From Rhodospirillaceae bacterium (GTDB taxonomy: Bacteria > Pseudomonadota > Alphaproteobacteria > UBA11073), in NCBI GenBank assembly GCA_003536545.1, contig DPZW01000144.1, forward strand, positions 1 to 14,932: a stretch of DNA of 14,932 nt, read 5' to 3'. The position numbers were made by a program, and so were the translations under genes. Numbering within the stretch: the first letter of the stretch is position 1; the number at the start of each line of letters is the position of its first letter. This document shows positions 1 to 6,988 of this stretch, piece by piece. The notes beneath the pieces were generated by a model that saw only the letters and a list, made by a program, of their open reading frames with translations, did no database searches and was not told the DNA's origin.

Positions 1-14
1 TGCTCTTCCGATCT
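1..14 (+). other. Illumina adapter remnant at contig end
   Basis: The first 14 bases, TGCTCTTCCGATCT, match the 3' end of the standard Illumina TruSeq-type adapter. They are not genomic. They show that the window begins at a raw, untrimmed contig end, so nothing upstream of about position 39-49 should be interpreted biologically. Confidence 0.93.
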
Positions 15-72
15 TGCTGCTTCTTTTACCTGATTTGGTACGGCAGGCCCAAATCAGGTAAAAGAAGCAGCA
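15..72. repeat. Perfect 24-bp inverted repeat, probable fold-back artefact
   Basis: Positions 15-38 are the exact reverse complement of 49-72, separated by a 10-base loop at 39-48. The left arm starts at the base after the adapter remnant, which is the pattern of a snap-back library molecule rather than a genomic hairpin. The right arm runs directly into the ftsQ upstream sequence and is probably the genuine copy. A real hairpin or terminator cannot be fully excluded, but there is no U-tract after the right arm. Confidence 0.8.
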
Positions 73-92
73 TGAAGAATGAGATTGCGTAA
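49..92 (+). CDS. 3' end of an upstream gene (partial, unidentified)
   Basis: The frame ending in TAA at 90-92 shares its last base with the ATG of ftsQ (TAATG). This is the usual layout of translationally coupled genes. The few trustworthy codons read PKSGKRSSMKNEIA-stop. In alphaproteobacterial division clusters the gene before ftsQ is normally ddl (D-alanine–D-alanine ligase), so that is the expected identity by position. The peptide is too short to recognise, and the bases before 49 are compromised by the fold-back. Confidence 0.3.
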
Positions 93-943
93 TGGCACGC
101 AAAAAACCAAAAATTAACGCCCCGCGCCGCCGCCGCACGACTGCCGCTGAAACGCAAAATCCGTGGCTATTGATATCCGTGGTGGCGGGTGTTTCCCTGC
201 TTGCGCTGGGTGCATTGGGTTTCTGGCTTTATCATTATGCGGATTTTAAATTTCTGGATAAGACCAGCAGCAAAATTATCACCGCCAGCGCGAATGCCGG
301 CATGAAGGTGGATGATATTTATATTGTTGGGCGGCAAGACCTTTCGCATGCGCAATTGCTTAGTAAAATTGATGTCAAACGTGGCACCCCGTTGCTAGCC
401 GTCAACACACAGGATATTCAAAGCCGTATCATGGAATTGCCGCCGGTGCATATGGCAACGGTGCGCCGCCTTTGGCCCAATCGTCTGCTAGTGACGGTGC
501 AGGAACGGGTGCCAATCGCCCTGTGGCAGAAAAAACAAATTTTATTTCCGATTGATAAAGATGGGGTAACCCTCACCTATCAGCGGGCAGAGAATTTTGC
601 AAACCTGCCGGTGATTGTGGGTGATGAGGCCCCGAAGCTGACGCATGAATTACTGACTGCGCTGGACGCCTATCCGGAATTAAAATCACAACTCAAAGCT
701 GCCACTTATATTTCTGGCCGCCGATGGGATTTGCATCTGAAATCGGGGATGCTGATTAAATTGCCGGACGGCGATATTGGTGCAGGATTAAAACGTTTGA
801 TGCGTTTCGCCGATGAACATTTGATTTTTGCCAAACCAATTGCAGCAGTGGATTTGCGATTGCCTGATCGGGTGGTTGTCAAACCGGCAGCAACGCAAAC
901 CGCACCCGATGGCAATATCGGCCTGGAAAAACCACAGATTTAA
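92..943 (+). CDS. ftsQ: Cell division protein FtsQ
   Basis: FtsQ is a bitopic inner-membrane divisome protein that links early cytoplasmic and late periplasmic division proteins through FtsB/FtsL. The 283-residue product has the expected architecture. There is a basic, Arg/Lys-rich cytoplasmic tail (residues 1-20), one membrane segment (about 25-48), and a FtsQ-type POTRA domain (about 74-142) containing IVGRQDLSHAQLL and RRLWPNRLLVTVQERVPIALW-like elements. A C-terminal beta domain extends to about 265, followed by a short polar tail. Length is normal for the family. The ATG overlaps the stop of the preceding frame (TAATG), suggesting coupling. The usual downstream partner ftsA is absent: the next gene is convergent and starts 7 nt after the stop. 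Family assignment is confident. Confidence 0.93.
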   Translation: MARKKPKINAPRRRRTTAAETQNPWLLISVVAGVSLLALGALGFWLYHYADFKFLDKTSSKIITASANAGMKVDDIYIVGRQDLSHAQLLSKIDVKRGTPLLAVNTQDIQSRIMELPPVHMATVRRLWPNRLLVTVQERVPIALWQKKQILFPIDKDGVTLTYQRAENFANLPVIVGDEAPKLTHELLTALDAYPELKSQLKAATYISGRRWDLHLKSGMLIKLPDGDIGAGLKRLMRFADEHLIFAKPIAAVDLRLPDRVVVKPAATQTAPDGNIGLEKPQI

Positions 944-950
944 CGCTGGA

Positions 951-1553
951 TTATTCCCAATTGGTGAATTCGACTTCGGGCTGCTCTGATGTTTCGACTT
1001 CCGGCAATTCCGGATGCAATTGACCGCCAGATTTCAAAATCGCCGCATTTAATTCATCCTGACGGCACAAGCCGAGTAGAACCGGATGACGCGCGCGCAA
1101 ATTTGAATAATTGGGATGGGTACGGTTTCTCAAAGACGTAATAGTGTTTTTCGTTGTGCCAATCAGGCGGATAATCTGGCCATCTTTTAATTCCGGATGA
1201 CTTTTCAATAACCACAAAATTCCGTCGGGTTTATCCGCACGTTTTGCCACAGAGACATAACGTGGGCCTTTCGCGCGCAGCATAGGATCCGGCAAATCTG
1301 TTTGCAACAATGTCAAACGCGCATTGGGATCGGTCATACAATGATCCAGATCTTCCTGCGTGATGTAACCATCATTGACTGGATTACGGGCGGGCACCTT
1401 GATATCGCCATCGGCAATGGCTTCCACTTTTACTTTGTGCAGACCACAGAAATCGCCAATTTGTTCAAAAGTTAAAGTGGTGTTATCCACCAGCCAGGCA
1501 GCTGTGGACATGGGCATCAAAATCACGCGGTCGTGCGTTGCAGGCTGGGCCAT
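951..1553 (-). CDS. trcR: TrcR-type cell-cycle transcriptional regulator (DUF1013)
   Basis: This 200-residue cytoplasmic protein matches the DUF1013 family, named in databases as cell-cycle transcriptional regulator TrcR. I know the family only from Alphaproteobacteria, where it is nearly universal. Recognisable stretches are MSTAAWLVDNTTLTFEQIG (15-33) and the helix-rich GILWLLKSHPELKDGQIIRL (111-130), followed by TTKNTITSLRNRTHPN. Both regions look like helix-turn-helix units. The tail (about 180-200) is acidic. The start is supported by a strong AAGGAGA ribosome-binding site at 1561-1567, 7 nt before the ATG. It is monocistronic with its own promoter and is convergent with ftsQ. The quinone oxidoreductase gene lies upstream in the same direction, and I recall the same neighbourhood in other alphaproteobacteria. 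The DNA targets cannot be deduced here. Confidence 0.88.
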   Translation of the reverse strand: MAQPATHDRVILMPMSTAAWLVDNTTLTFEQIGDFCGLHKVKVEAIADGDIKVPARNPVNDGYITQEDLDHCMTDPNARLTLLQTDLPDPMLRAKGPRYVSVAKRADKPDGILWLLKSHPELKDGQIIRLIGTTKNTITSLRNRTHPNYSNLRARHPVLLGLCRQDELNAAILKSGGQLHPELPEVETSEQPEVEFTNWE

Positions 1554-1640
1554 AATTTTCTCTCCTTACGTGTTTCTTGGCTGTCGCCGAGGTCTCTCAC
1601 CCAGCGCCATGCAGAAACTTAAATGACATGGAATAAGGCT

Positions 1641-1669
1641 GTTATAAGGGTCCAGAGTGGCGAAATCAA
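1641..1669 (-). promoter_or_regulatory. Sigma-70-type promoter of trcR
   Basis: On the minus strand there is a -35 element TTGATT (1669-1664), a 17-nt spacer and a -10 element TATAAC (1646-1641; 5 of 6 consensus bases). Transcription would start near 1634, giving a leader of about 80 nt that carries the strong ribosome-binding site. The promoter lies in the 131-nt gap after the quinone oxidoreductase stop, so trcR can be expressed independently of the operon upstream. Confidence 0.6.
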
Positions 1670-1684
1670 GCAAAATAGATGGGG

Positions 1685-2680
1685 TTAACCCACTGTTAAG
1701 ACTAGTTTTCCGATGTTCTGGCGGGATTCCATAATCCTGTGCGCAATTGCAGCCTCAGATAATTTTAGCGTTTGATAAATCACGGGCCGCAGTTTTTTAT
1801 TCGCAAACATAGGCCAAATGGTTGCCTGCAGGTGGGCCGCAATCTCCGCCTTCTCTGCCAATGGCCGCGAACGCAGGGTTGTGCCGCGAAGCTGTAAACG
1901 CTTTTGCATAAGCCTGACCAGATTGATCTGTGCCCTCGCTCCATCAGGGCAGGCAATGACGATTAGCCGCCCACCAGTTGCCAGCAAATCAATATTCTTT
2001 TCCGTCGCACTGCCGCCCAAAACATCTAAAATCATATCAACACCCTTGCCATCTGTTAGGCGTTGCACGGTGGGCAGGAAATCTTCAGTGCGGTAATTAA
2101 TAACAGCCTCTGCGCCCAAATCTTTGCAGAAAATCTGTTTTTCAGGTGAACCGACAGTTGCAAAAATGCGCGCGCCGTGTGCATGCGCCAATTGGATGGC
2201 GAATGTCCCCACGCCTGATGCACCCGCATGAATCAAGATAGTTTCATTGGGTTGCAGCCCCCCAGCCATGATCAAGTTACTGTAAGCAGTGAAAGCGACT
2301 TCGGGAATTCCCGCTGCATCAACGATACTCACGCTATCAGGAATGGGAAGACAACAAGCGGCATCTGCTACTGCATATTCCGCATAACCGCCACCAGATA
2401 ATAATGCGCAAACCATATCACCTGCTCGCCATTGCGCAACATTCGCACCCAGCGCAATAATTTCACCACTGACTTCAAGGCCAATGATATCGCTGGCATC
2501 CTGTGGTGGTGGATATTTTCCCATCCGCTGCAAAATATCGGCGCGGTTCACACCCGCAGCTGCAACGCGAATTAATACCTGGCCTGCCCCCGGCTGCGGC
2601 ACAGGGCCAGTCTTGATTTGTAAGCCATCCGCGTCAGCAGAAACCGCAGATATGAAATGCATGGTTGTTGGCAATGTCAT
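1685..2680 (-). CDS. NAD(P)H:quinone oxidoreductase, PIG3/zeta-crystallin type
   Basis: This is a 331-residue zinc-free member of the medium-chain dehydrogenase/reductase superfamily. It has an N-terminal GroES-like domain (about 1-125; AAAGVNRADILQRMGKYPPP at 40-59 is typical of the quinone reductase branch). A Rossmann domain contains the nucleotide-binding motif HAGASGVG (151-158). No cluster of catalytic or structural zinc ligands is seen, which fits NADPH-dependent quinone or enone reduction rather than alcohol oxidation. It is likely cytoplasmic. The gene starts 30 nt after the folP stop and looks like the last gene of the slt–folP unit. No clear Shine–Dalgarno sequence precedes the ATG; the internal Met7 is a possible alternative start. 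The exact substrate is unknown. Confidence 0.88.
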   Translation of the reverse strand: MTLPTTMHFISAVSADADGLQIKTGPVPQPGAGQVLIRVAAAGVNRADILQRMGKYPPPQDASDIIGLEVSGEIIALGANVAQWRAGDMVCALLSGGGYAEYAVADAACCLPIPDSVSIVDAAGIPEVAFTAYSNLIMAGGLQPNETILIHAGASGVGTFAIQLAHAHGARIFATVGSPEKQIFCKDLGAEAVINYRTEDFLPTVQRLTDGKGVDMILDVLGGSATEKNIDLLATGGRLIVIACPDGARAQINLVRLMQKRLQLRGTTLRSRPLAEKAEIAAHLQATIWPMFANKKLRPVIYQTLKLSEAAIAHRIMESRQNIGKLVLTVG

Positions 2681-2710
2681 AGCCCAAGCTAATCAATTAG
2701 CGGTGTTTTG

Positions 2711-3544
2711 TCAGCCCACCAATGCGTGGAAAACAGCCAGGGATTGACAGGTTTCCTTAACGTCATGCACGCGGATGATATTTGCGCCTTGCTGTGCGGC
2801 GAACACTGCGCCTGCGATTGAGCCACCCAAACGTGCTTTTGGATTCTGTTCACCCGTAATATCAGCAATCATACGTTTGCGAGACAGGCCCACCAACAAT
2901 GGCACGTCCAGTTTTTTGAATTCTGACAAGTTTTGCAAAATAGCAATATTGTGTGCGAGGGTTTTACCAAAGCCAATGCCGGGATCAATGCAAATTTTAT
3001 CGCGTTTCAACCCCGCAGTCTCACAAACAGCGATGCGCGCCGTGAAATAATCATAAATTTCCTGTACCACATTTTCGTAATGCGGTTGATGCTGCATATC
3101 AGCGGGCGTTCCCTGCATATGACATAAAATCACGGGTAACTGTTGTGCGGCAATAAACGGCAGCGCGGCGGCATCTGTTTCCAGAGCAGAAACATCATTG
3201 ATGATATCCGCGCCAGACTCAACAGCGGCCTGCATGACAGGCTGGCGGCGTGTATCAATGGAGATTTTAACGCCATATTGATTGGCAATTTCATGAACAG
3301 CCGCAATGGCAGGTACAACGCGATTAATTTCATCCTCTATGCTGGGTGCGGACGCGCCAGGGCGCGTACTCTCACCACCAATATCCAGGATTTTTGCACC
3401 AGCCCGGCAAAATTCTTCGGCGCGCCGTTGGATAATATCAATATTACTCAAATCACCACCGTCAGAAAAACTGTCTGGCGTCACGTTTAAAATTCCCATG
3501 ACAATAGGCACAGATAAATTTAGTCCGGCAAATTCTGCTACCAT
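2711..3544 (-). CDS. folP: Dihydropteroate synthase
   Basis: DHPS condenses 6-hydroxymethyl-7,8-dihydropterin diphosphate with p-aminobenzoate to give dihydropteroate, the sulfonamide-sensitive step of folate synthesis. The 277-residue product shows the family landmarks in order: MGILNVTPDSFSDGG (16-30), DIGGESTRPGA (54-64, substrate loop), SIDTRR (95-100), INDVSA (115-120), IDPGIGFGK (186-194), LLVGLSRKRM (216-225) and IIRVHDV (256-262). This is a TIM-barrel enzyme of normal length. I chose the ATG at 3542-3544 because it overlaps the end of folK (the W-stop TGGTAG), has AGAGG upstream, and puts the first conserved motif at the usual distance. A longer reading to 3628 would add 28 residues encoded inside folK. 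All catalytic motifs appear intact. Confidence 0.96.
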   Translation of the reverse strand: MVAEFAGLNLSVPIVMGILNVTPDSFSDGGDLSNIDIIQRRAEEFCRAGAKILDIGGESTRPGASAPSIEDEINRVVPAIAAVHEIANQYGVKISIDTRRQPVMQAAVESGADIINDVSALETDAAALPFIAAQQLPVILCHMQGTPADMQHQPHYENVVQEIYDYFTARIAVCETAGLKRDKICIDPGIGFGKTLAHNIAILQNLSEFKKLDVPLLVGLSRKRMIADITGEQNPKARLGGSIAGAVFAAQQGANIIRVHDVKETCQSLAVFHALVG

Positions 3545-4029
3545 TGCTCTATGGCCTCTTCTATTCCAGCCGGTGGCAAGGCAACTTTTAACTCTGCTGC
3601 ATTGCGTTGCATCAGCGGGTGCACCCATTCTGGCGCAATATCACATAGAGGATATAATACAAAGGCCCGTTCATGCAGGCGCGGATGCGGCAAAATCAAA
3701 TTGCCAGACATCACCTTATTATCCCAGGCAATCAGATCAATATCAATGATGCGTGCTTCGTTCCGCTGCCCGCGCACCCGACCCATTTCACGTTCCACAT
3801 TCAGGCAAATTTCCAAAGCCCTTTCCGGTGTACCTGAAAAATCAATCTGGATAACTGTATTGATAAAATTTGGCTGATCAGATACGGGAACGGGTGCAGT
3901 TTCGTATAAATCGCCGCGTGCGATAATTTTGAAATCATTCGCTGCCAATAATTTGACAGCCTTGCGCACATTCTCTGCCGGGCTGCCCAGGGAAGATGGC
4001 AAATTACTGCCGAGCGCAACGAGCTTCAT
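3538..4029 (-). CDS. folK: 6-hydroxymethyl-7,8-dihydropterin pyrophosphokinase
   Basis: HPPK transfers pyrophosphate from ATP to 6-hydroxymethyl-7,8-dihydropterin, supplying the substrate of FolP encoded just downstream. The 163-residue product starts MKLVALGSNLPSSLG. It carries YETAPVPVSDQPNFINTVIQ (42-61), the ATP/Mg-binding signature RNEARIIDIDLI (89-100, with metal ligands D96 and D98), and LPHPRLHERAFVLYPL (113-128). The ATG at 4027-4029 is chosen because the first beta strand with GSN follows directly; a longer frame to 4131 would add 34 unrelated residues. Its start lies inside the end of the ligase gene (26-nt overlap) and its end overlaps folP by 7 nt, so translation is probably coupled. 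folB (dihydroneopterin aldolase), often found with these genes, is not present here. Confidence 0.95.
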   Translation of the reverse strand: MKLVALGSNLPSSLGSPAENVRKAVKLLAANDFKIIARGDLYETAPVPVSDQPNFINTVIQIDFSGTPERALEICLNVEREMGRVRGQRNEARIIDIDLIAWDNKVMSGNLILPHPRLHERAFVLYPLCDIAPEWVHPLMQRNAAELKVALPPAGIEEAIEQW

Positions 4030-5203
4030 GATCCAGCAACTGAATAATGATGGCGGCAAATAGCAACGCAGAAAGCCACCAAGTTTGCCACAGACCAATT
4101 GAAAATGCAGCGACCACCATGGCGACACCATAAGCCGATAATGCTGCCGGCTGAACAGATAAATGCAAACGGGAAGTTTGGGCCAATATCCATAACCAAA
4201 AAGCGGTTAACAAAACTGCGCCTATGATTCCCAATTCCAAGAAAGCATGGAGAAACCAGTTATGAGGATGCATCGGAATAATTGATTTCATCCGGTCATA
4301 GCCCTGGTATTTTGAAATTTGACCCTCATTCGGTATTGCACGCGCACTATCAAAACCCCAGCCCATGATGGGTTTTTCCTTGATGCGTTCTGACGTAAAA
4401 CGCCATATCTCACCACGGTGAAGAAATGAGTTATTAATTTTATGATTTGATCCTTCCATAAGACCCTGCACAGCTTCTGCGGCAGGAATGGCCATTCCCA
4501 AACCTGCAACCAACACCGCTGCCATGGCGATCCGGATAAATTGCGGCCAGCGCGAAGCAATTAGAAATATGACTGTCCCCACTGCAAATGAAAGGCGGCC
4601 CGCCGCGCTGTTCGTCATCATCAGTGATGCCCCGACAACTAGCCACAAAAAGAATACCCAAAGATGCATATTCCGCCGGCAGGCATAACAAGCGATTGAC
4701 CAGAACAATAAGACCAAACAAAACCCACTGCGCGAAATAGCCGCCATGGGCCATTCTGCAGACCAATTGATGCCATTCAAAGTACGTTGCCAGATTAAAT
4801 TAAAATGGACATCCATCAGAAAAATTAAAATACTGACCAATGAGAACCCGATAAACATTTTAAGCGCTTTATCAGCTTCACCCGGCGCAAGATGCGCAAC
4901 TCCAGATGGAATTTGCAAAGCCAGAACGCTCAATATCGTGAGCAGTAATAAATCATACATGCCGCGCGCAGGCAGTAAAGTCCATTGCAGGGATGCTGCG
5001 GCCCAGGCAATCACCAGCCCCAGCAAAATAGTTGTTACAGGATTTGTAGGGGCAAATTTTCCACGCACATCGCGCCAGATAAAAACCAGCAATAGCCCTG
5101 CAACCAATATCACATGCGAAAGCAAGGCGGGCTTGATTCCGCAAATAATCGTCATGACGGCTATCATGACCATCAGAAATCTTTGGGAAATTTTATCTGC
5201 CAT
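4004..5203 (-). CDS. O-antigen ligase/polymerase family membrane protein (WaaL/Wzy-like)
   Basis: This is a 399-residue polytopic inner-membrane protein with about ten hydrophobic segments. A long periplasmic loop (about 240-312) contains the diagnostic HRGEIW (262-267), ERIKEKPIMGWGFDSAR (272-288) and MHPHNWFLHAFLELGIIGA (311-329). The loop Arg and the HPHN histidine correspond to the conserved residues of the Wzy_C/O-antigen ligase superfamily. These enzymes join undecaprenyl-linked glycans to lipid A core, or polymerise them. The two glycosyltransferase genes directly upstream favour an LPS role. Ligase and polymerase cannot be separated by sequence alone. The start is supported by TGGAG 7 nt upstream and by an 11-nt overlap with the preceding gene. 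The 3' end overlaps folK by 26 nt. Confidence 0.85.
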   Translation of the reverse strand: MADKISQRFLMVMIAVMTIICGIKPALLSHVILVAGLLLVFIWRDVRGKFAPTNPVTTILLGLVIAWAAASLQWTLLPARGMYDLLLLTILSVLALQIPSGVAHLAPGEADKALKMFIGFSLVSILIFLMDVHFNLIWQRTLNGINWSAEWPMAAISRSGFCLVLLFWSIACYACRRNMHLWVFFLWLVVGASLMMTNSAAGRLSFAVGTVIFLIASRWPQFIRIAMAAVLVAGLGMAIPAAEAVQGLMEGSNHKINNSFLHRGEIWRFTSERIKEKPIMGWGFDSARAIPNEGQISKYQGYDRMKSIIPMHPHNWFLHAFLELGIIGAVLLTAFWLWILAQTSRLHLSVQPAALSAYGVAMVVAAFSIGLWQTWWLSALLFAAIIIQLLDHEARCARQ

Positions 5204-5966
5204 GATGGGGCTCCAGTTTAGCCTTAAGGAAACTCAGCAAGGGAAACAATCCTGCCATCAGGGCAATTAAAAATCCCCACAAACCTTCGCGGTGGCCATG
5301 GCGGCGCACATAGCATTTATAAAAACGCGCAAAGAAACGGCCAATATTACGGCCCAATGTTTCCTGTTCGAGTTTCGCGATACGGCCCGCACGGATATCA
5401 CCCGCGCGCGCTTCGGTATAACGGTCAAGGCGGCGGATCATGTCACTGATGGTATCATCCACTTTATGATGCAGCGGATTTTGCAGTAATGCACCGCGCC
5501 GCCCTGTGAAATTCACAACCGGATGCACGGCCTGCTGACCCCAGGTTTTCACGTTTTTGCGGAACAGGCGCGCCACTGCGCTGGTGCCAAAACTCGCACC
5601 CCAGCCGTGGCGGACGAGACGGTTGCCGATATAATTATCCACCGGCAGCAAATGATAATCCGCATCTGTTGCATCAATCGTTTTGCGGATTTCATCAGCG
5701 AGTGCCATGCTCACGCCTTCATCGGCGTCAATTTCAAGACACCATGGGTGCACGGCGGCATTGATCGCCGCCATGCGGCGGTCGCCTTCAATTGGGAATG
5801 CGCCTTCGATAATTTTCGCGCCGTGTTCGAGTGCGACAGACTTAGACGCATCGGTGCAACGATCCAGCACCACGATGATTTCATCCGCGAATTTCAGCTC
5901 TTGCAGCCGCGCAGCCAATTGCGCTTCTTCATTATGCACGCACATCAGGGCGGAAAGTTTTGTCAT
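5193..5966 (-). CDS. Family 2 glycosyltransferase (WaaE/KdtX-like)
   Basis: A 257-residue GT-A fold glycosyltransferase. The N-terminus has the nucleotide-sugar motif SALMCVHNEEAQL (5-17) and DEIIVVLDRCTD (28-39). The metal-binding DxD-type site is LEIDADEG (77-84). The tail is basic, with a hydrophobic C-terminal helix (about 230-247) likely to attach it to the inner leaflet of the cytoplasmic membrane. Its closest recognisable group is the short WaaE/KdtX-like LPS-core glucosyltransferases; the donor and acceptor are inferred only. The ATG overlaps the stop of the upstream heptosyltransferase-like gene (ATGA), with GCAGG just upstream. The 3' end overlaps the ligase gene by 11 nt. The three together look like an LPS core or O-chain assembly set. 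Confidence 0.87.
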   Translation of the reverse strand: MTKLSALMCVHNEEAQLAARLQELKFADEIIVVLDRCTDASKSVALEHGAKIIEGAFPIEGDRRMAAINAAVHPWCLEIDADEGVSMALADEIRKTIDATDADYHLLPVDNYIGNRLVRHGWGASFGTSAVARLFRKNVKTWGQQAVHPVVNFTGRRGALLQNPLHHKVDDTISDMIRRLDRYTEARAGDIRAGRIAKLEQETLGRNIGRFFARFYKCYVRRHGHREGLWGFLIALMAGLFPLLSFLKAKLEPHHGR

Positions 5967-6943
5967 GCCGCCTGCTTCATGCTCTGGATTTTATGCCAAA
6001 GGCTTTGTGCGGATTGCAGCACGCGTGATGTCGGCAAGCTGTCCATCAGCGTGCCTGTCGTCCGGTGATCGTAATCCGGCCCGCCGGTAAGTTCGGCAAA
6101 AGACCGGTCGGTGCGCACAAAATGCGTATGCTCGCCCCACGGGCCGTAAATTTCAGGATGCGATGGGCCAAACAGGCCGAGCGTTGGCACGCCCGCCGCC
6201 GCCGCAACATGCATCAAGCCGCTGTCATTGCCGATGAAGAAATCACAACGCGCGATGGCTGCTGCCGTTGCGAGTGGATCGAGTTTGCCGACGAGATAAA
6301 TGCATTGATCGCCAAATTCTTCGTGGATAGCTTTGATCTGGTTTTCTTCGCCTGGCGCGCCGAAAATCACCGGTGTGTAATCCGCCAGGATTGCGCCCGG
6401 TTTTGTCAGCTCAGAAATCACTTCGATAAATCTTTCGACCGGCCAGATTTTTCCCGCCCAGTTTGCCGTGGGGCCAACTGCGAAATATTTTTTGCCGGAT
6501 GGCAATGCATTTTCCGAATCCATCCGCGCGGCATTATCAAACCAGAGGGTTGGCGCGGGCGGCTCCGGTAAATTTAACGTGCGCGCGTAATGTTCAACTT
6601 TATGCTCACCCATACGTTCGCGCGGCAGCTCTTTGCGCTTACTGAATAACAACTGCGCAGCGAAGGAACGGCGCAGATCGATGATCAGATCCCAGCGCGT
6701 GCCGATACATTGTTGCCATAACTGAATCCAGTGACCGTGATTGGGAAGTTTTTTCATCACGATCATATTCTCCAGATTTGGCACCGCGCGGAACAACGGT
6801 GCAGGCACCGGGCCGCATGCGACCGTCATCTGGGCACCCGGATTTTGATTAATCACGGCCTGCAAGAGGCCAGTGGAAAGCACGGCATCCCCCAGGCGCG
6901 TTGCGGTAATGAATAAAATTTGCGGCTGACGGGACGGATTCAT
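5963..6943 (-). CDS. Family 9 glycosyltransferase (heptosyltransferase-like)
   Basis: A 326-residue GT-B fold protein of the ADP-heptose:LPS heptosyltransferase family. It shows ILFITATRLGDAVLSTGLL (9-27) at the N-terminus, WDLIIDLRRS (84-93), the acceptor/donor motif GPTANWAGKIWPVERF (157-172), and the strongly conserved donor-binding segment FIGNDSGLMHVAAAAGVPTL (236-255) followed by GLFGPS (256-261). It would act on the cytoplasmic side of the inner membrane on an LPS core acceptor; heptose as the sugar is inferred from the family. It starts 45 nt after the slt stop, without a strong Shine–Dalgarno sequence, and overlaps the next gene by ATGA. Confidence 0.9.
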   Translation of the reverse strand: MNPSRQPQILFITATRLGDAVLSTGLLQAVINQNPGAQMTVACGPVPAPLFRAVPNLENMIVMKKLPNHGHWIQLWQQCIGTRWDLIIDLRRSFAAQLLFSKRKELPRERMGEHKVEHYARTLNLPEPPAPTLWFDNAARMDSENALPSGKKYFAVGPTANWAGKIWPVERFIEVISELTKPGAILADYTPVIFGAPGEENQIKAIHEEFGDQCIYLVGKLDPLATAAAIARCDFFIGNDSGLMHVAAAAGVPTLGLFGPSHPEIYGPWGEHTHFVRTDRSFAELTGGPDYDHRTTGTLMDSLPTSRVLQSAQSLWHKIQSMKQAA

Positions 6944-6988
6944 CCCTAGGGCATAGCAAAATCAGTCCCGGGTGACAATTCAGCTTCC

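Noticed and set aside
1682..1691. GGGTTAACCC palindrome at the quinone reductase stop
   Set aside because: It has no loop and no U-tract, so it does not qualify as an intrinsic terminator. It is too short to call a protein-binding site.
3545..3628. Longer N-terminus for folP
   Set aside because: The added 28 residues are encoded within folK in another frame and are not DHPS-like. The ATG at 3544 has AGAGG upstream and overlaps the folK stop.
3306..3877. Plus-strand frames opposite folP and folK
   Set aside because: They are antisense to two well-conserved enzymes, with cysteine- and serine-rich compositions typical of reverse-frame translation.
3952..3960. TTTGACAGC, resembling the start of the shared promoter block
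   Set aside because: It lies antisense within folK, lacks the rest of the block and has no -10 at the right distance, so it is likely chance.
4030..4131. Longer N-terminus for folK
   Set aside because: HPPK proteins begin at or very near the MKLVALGSN strand. The extra residues are a shadow of the ligase gene.
5523..6571. Overlapping plus-strand open frames of 181 and 168 codons
   Set aside because: They lie entirely antisense to the two glycosyltransferase genes, have no domain I recognise and no start signals, and look like shadows of codon bias.
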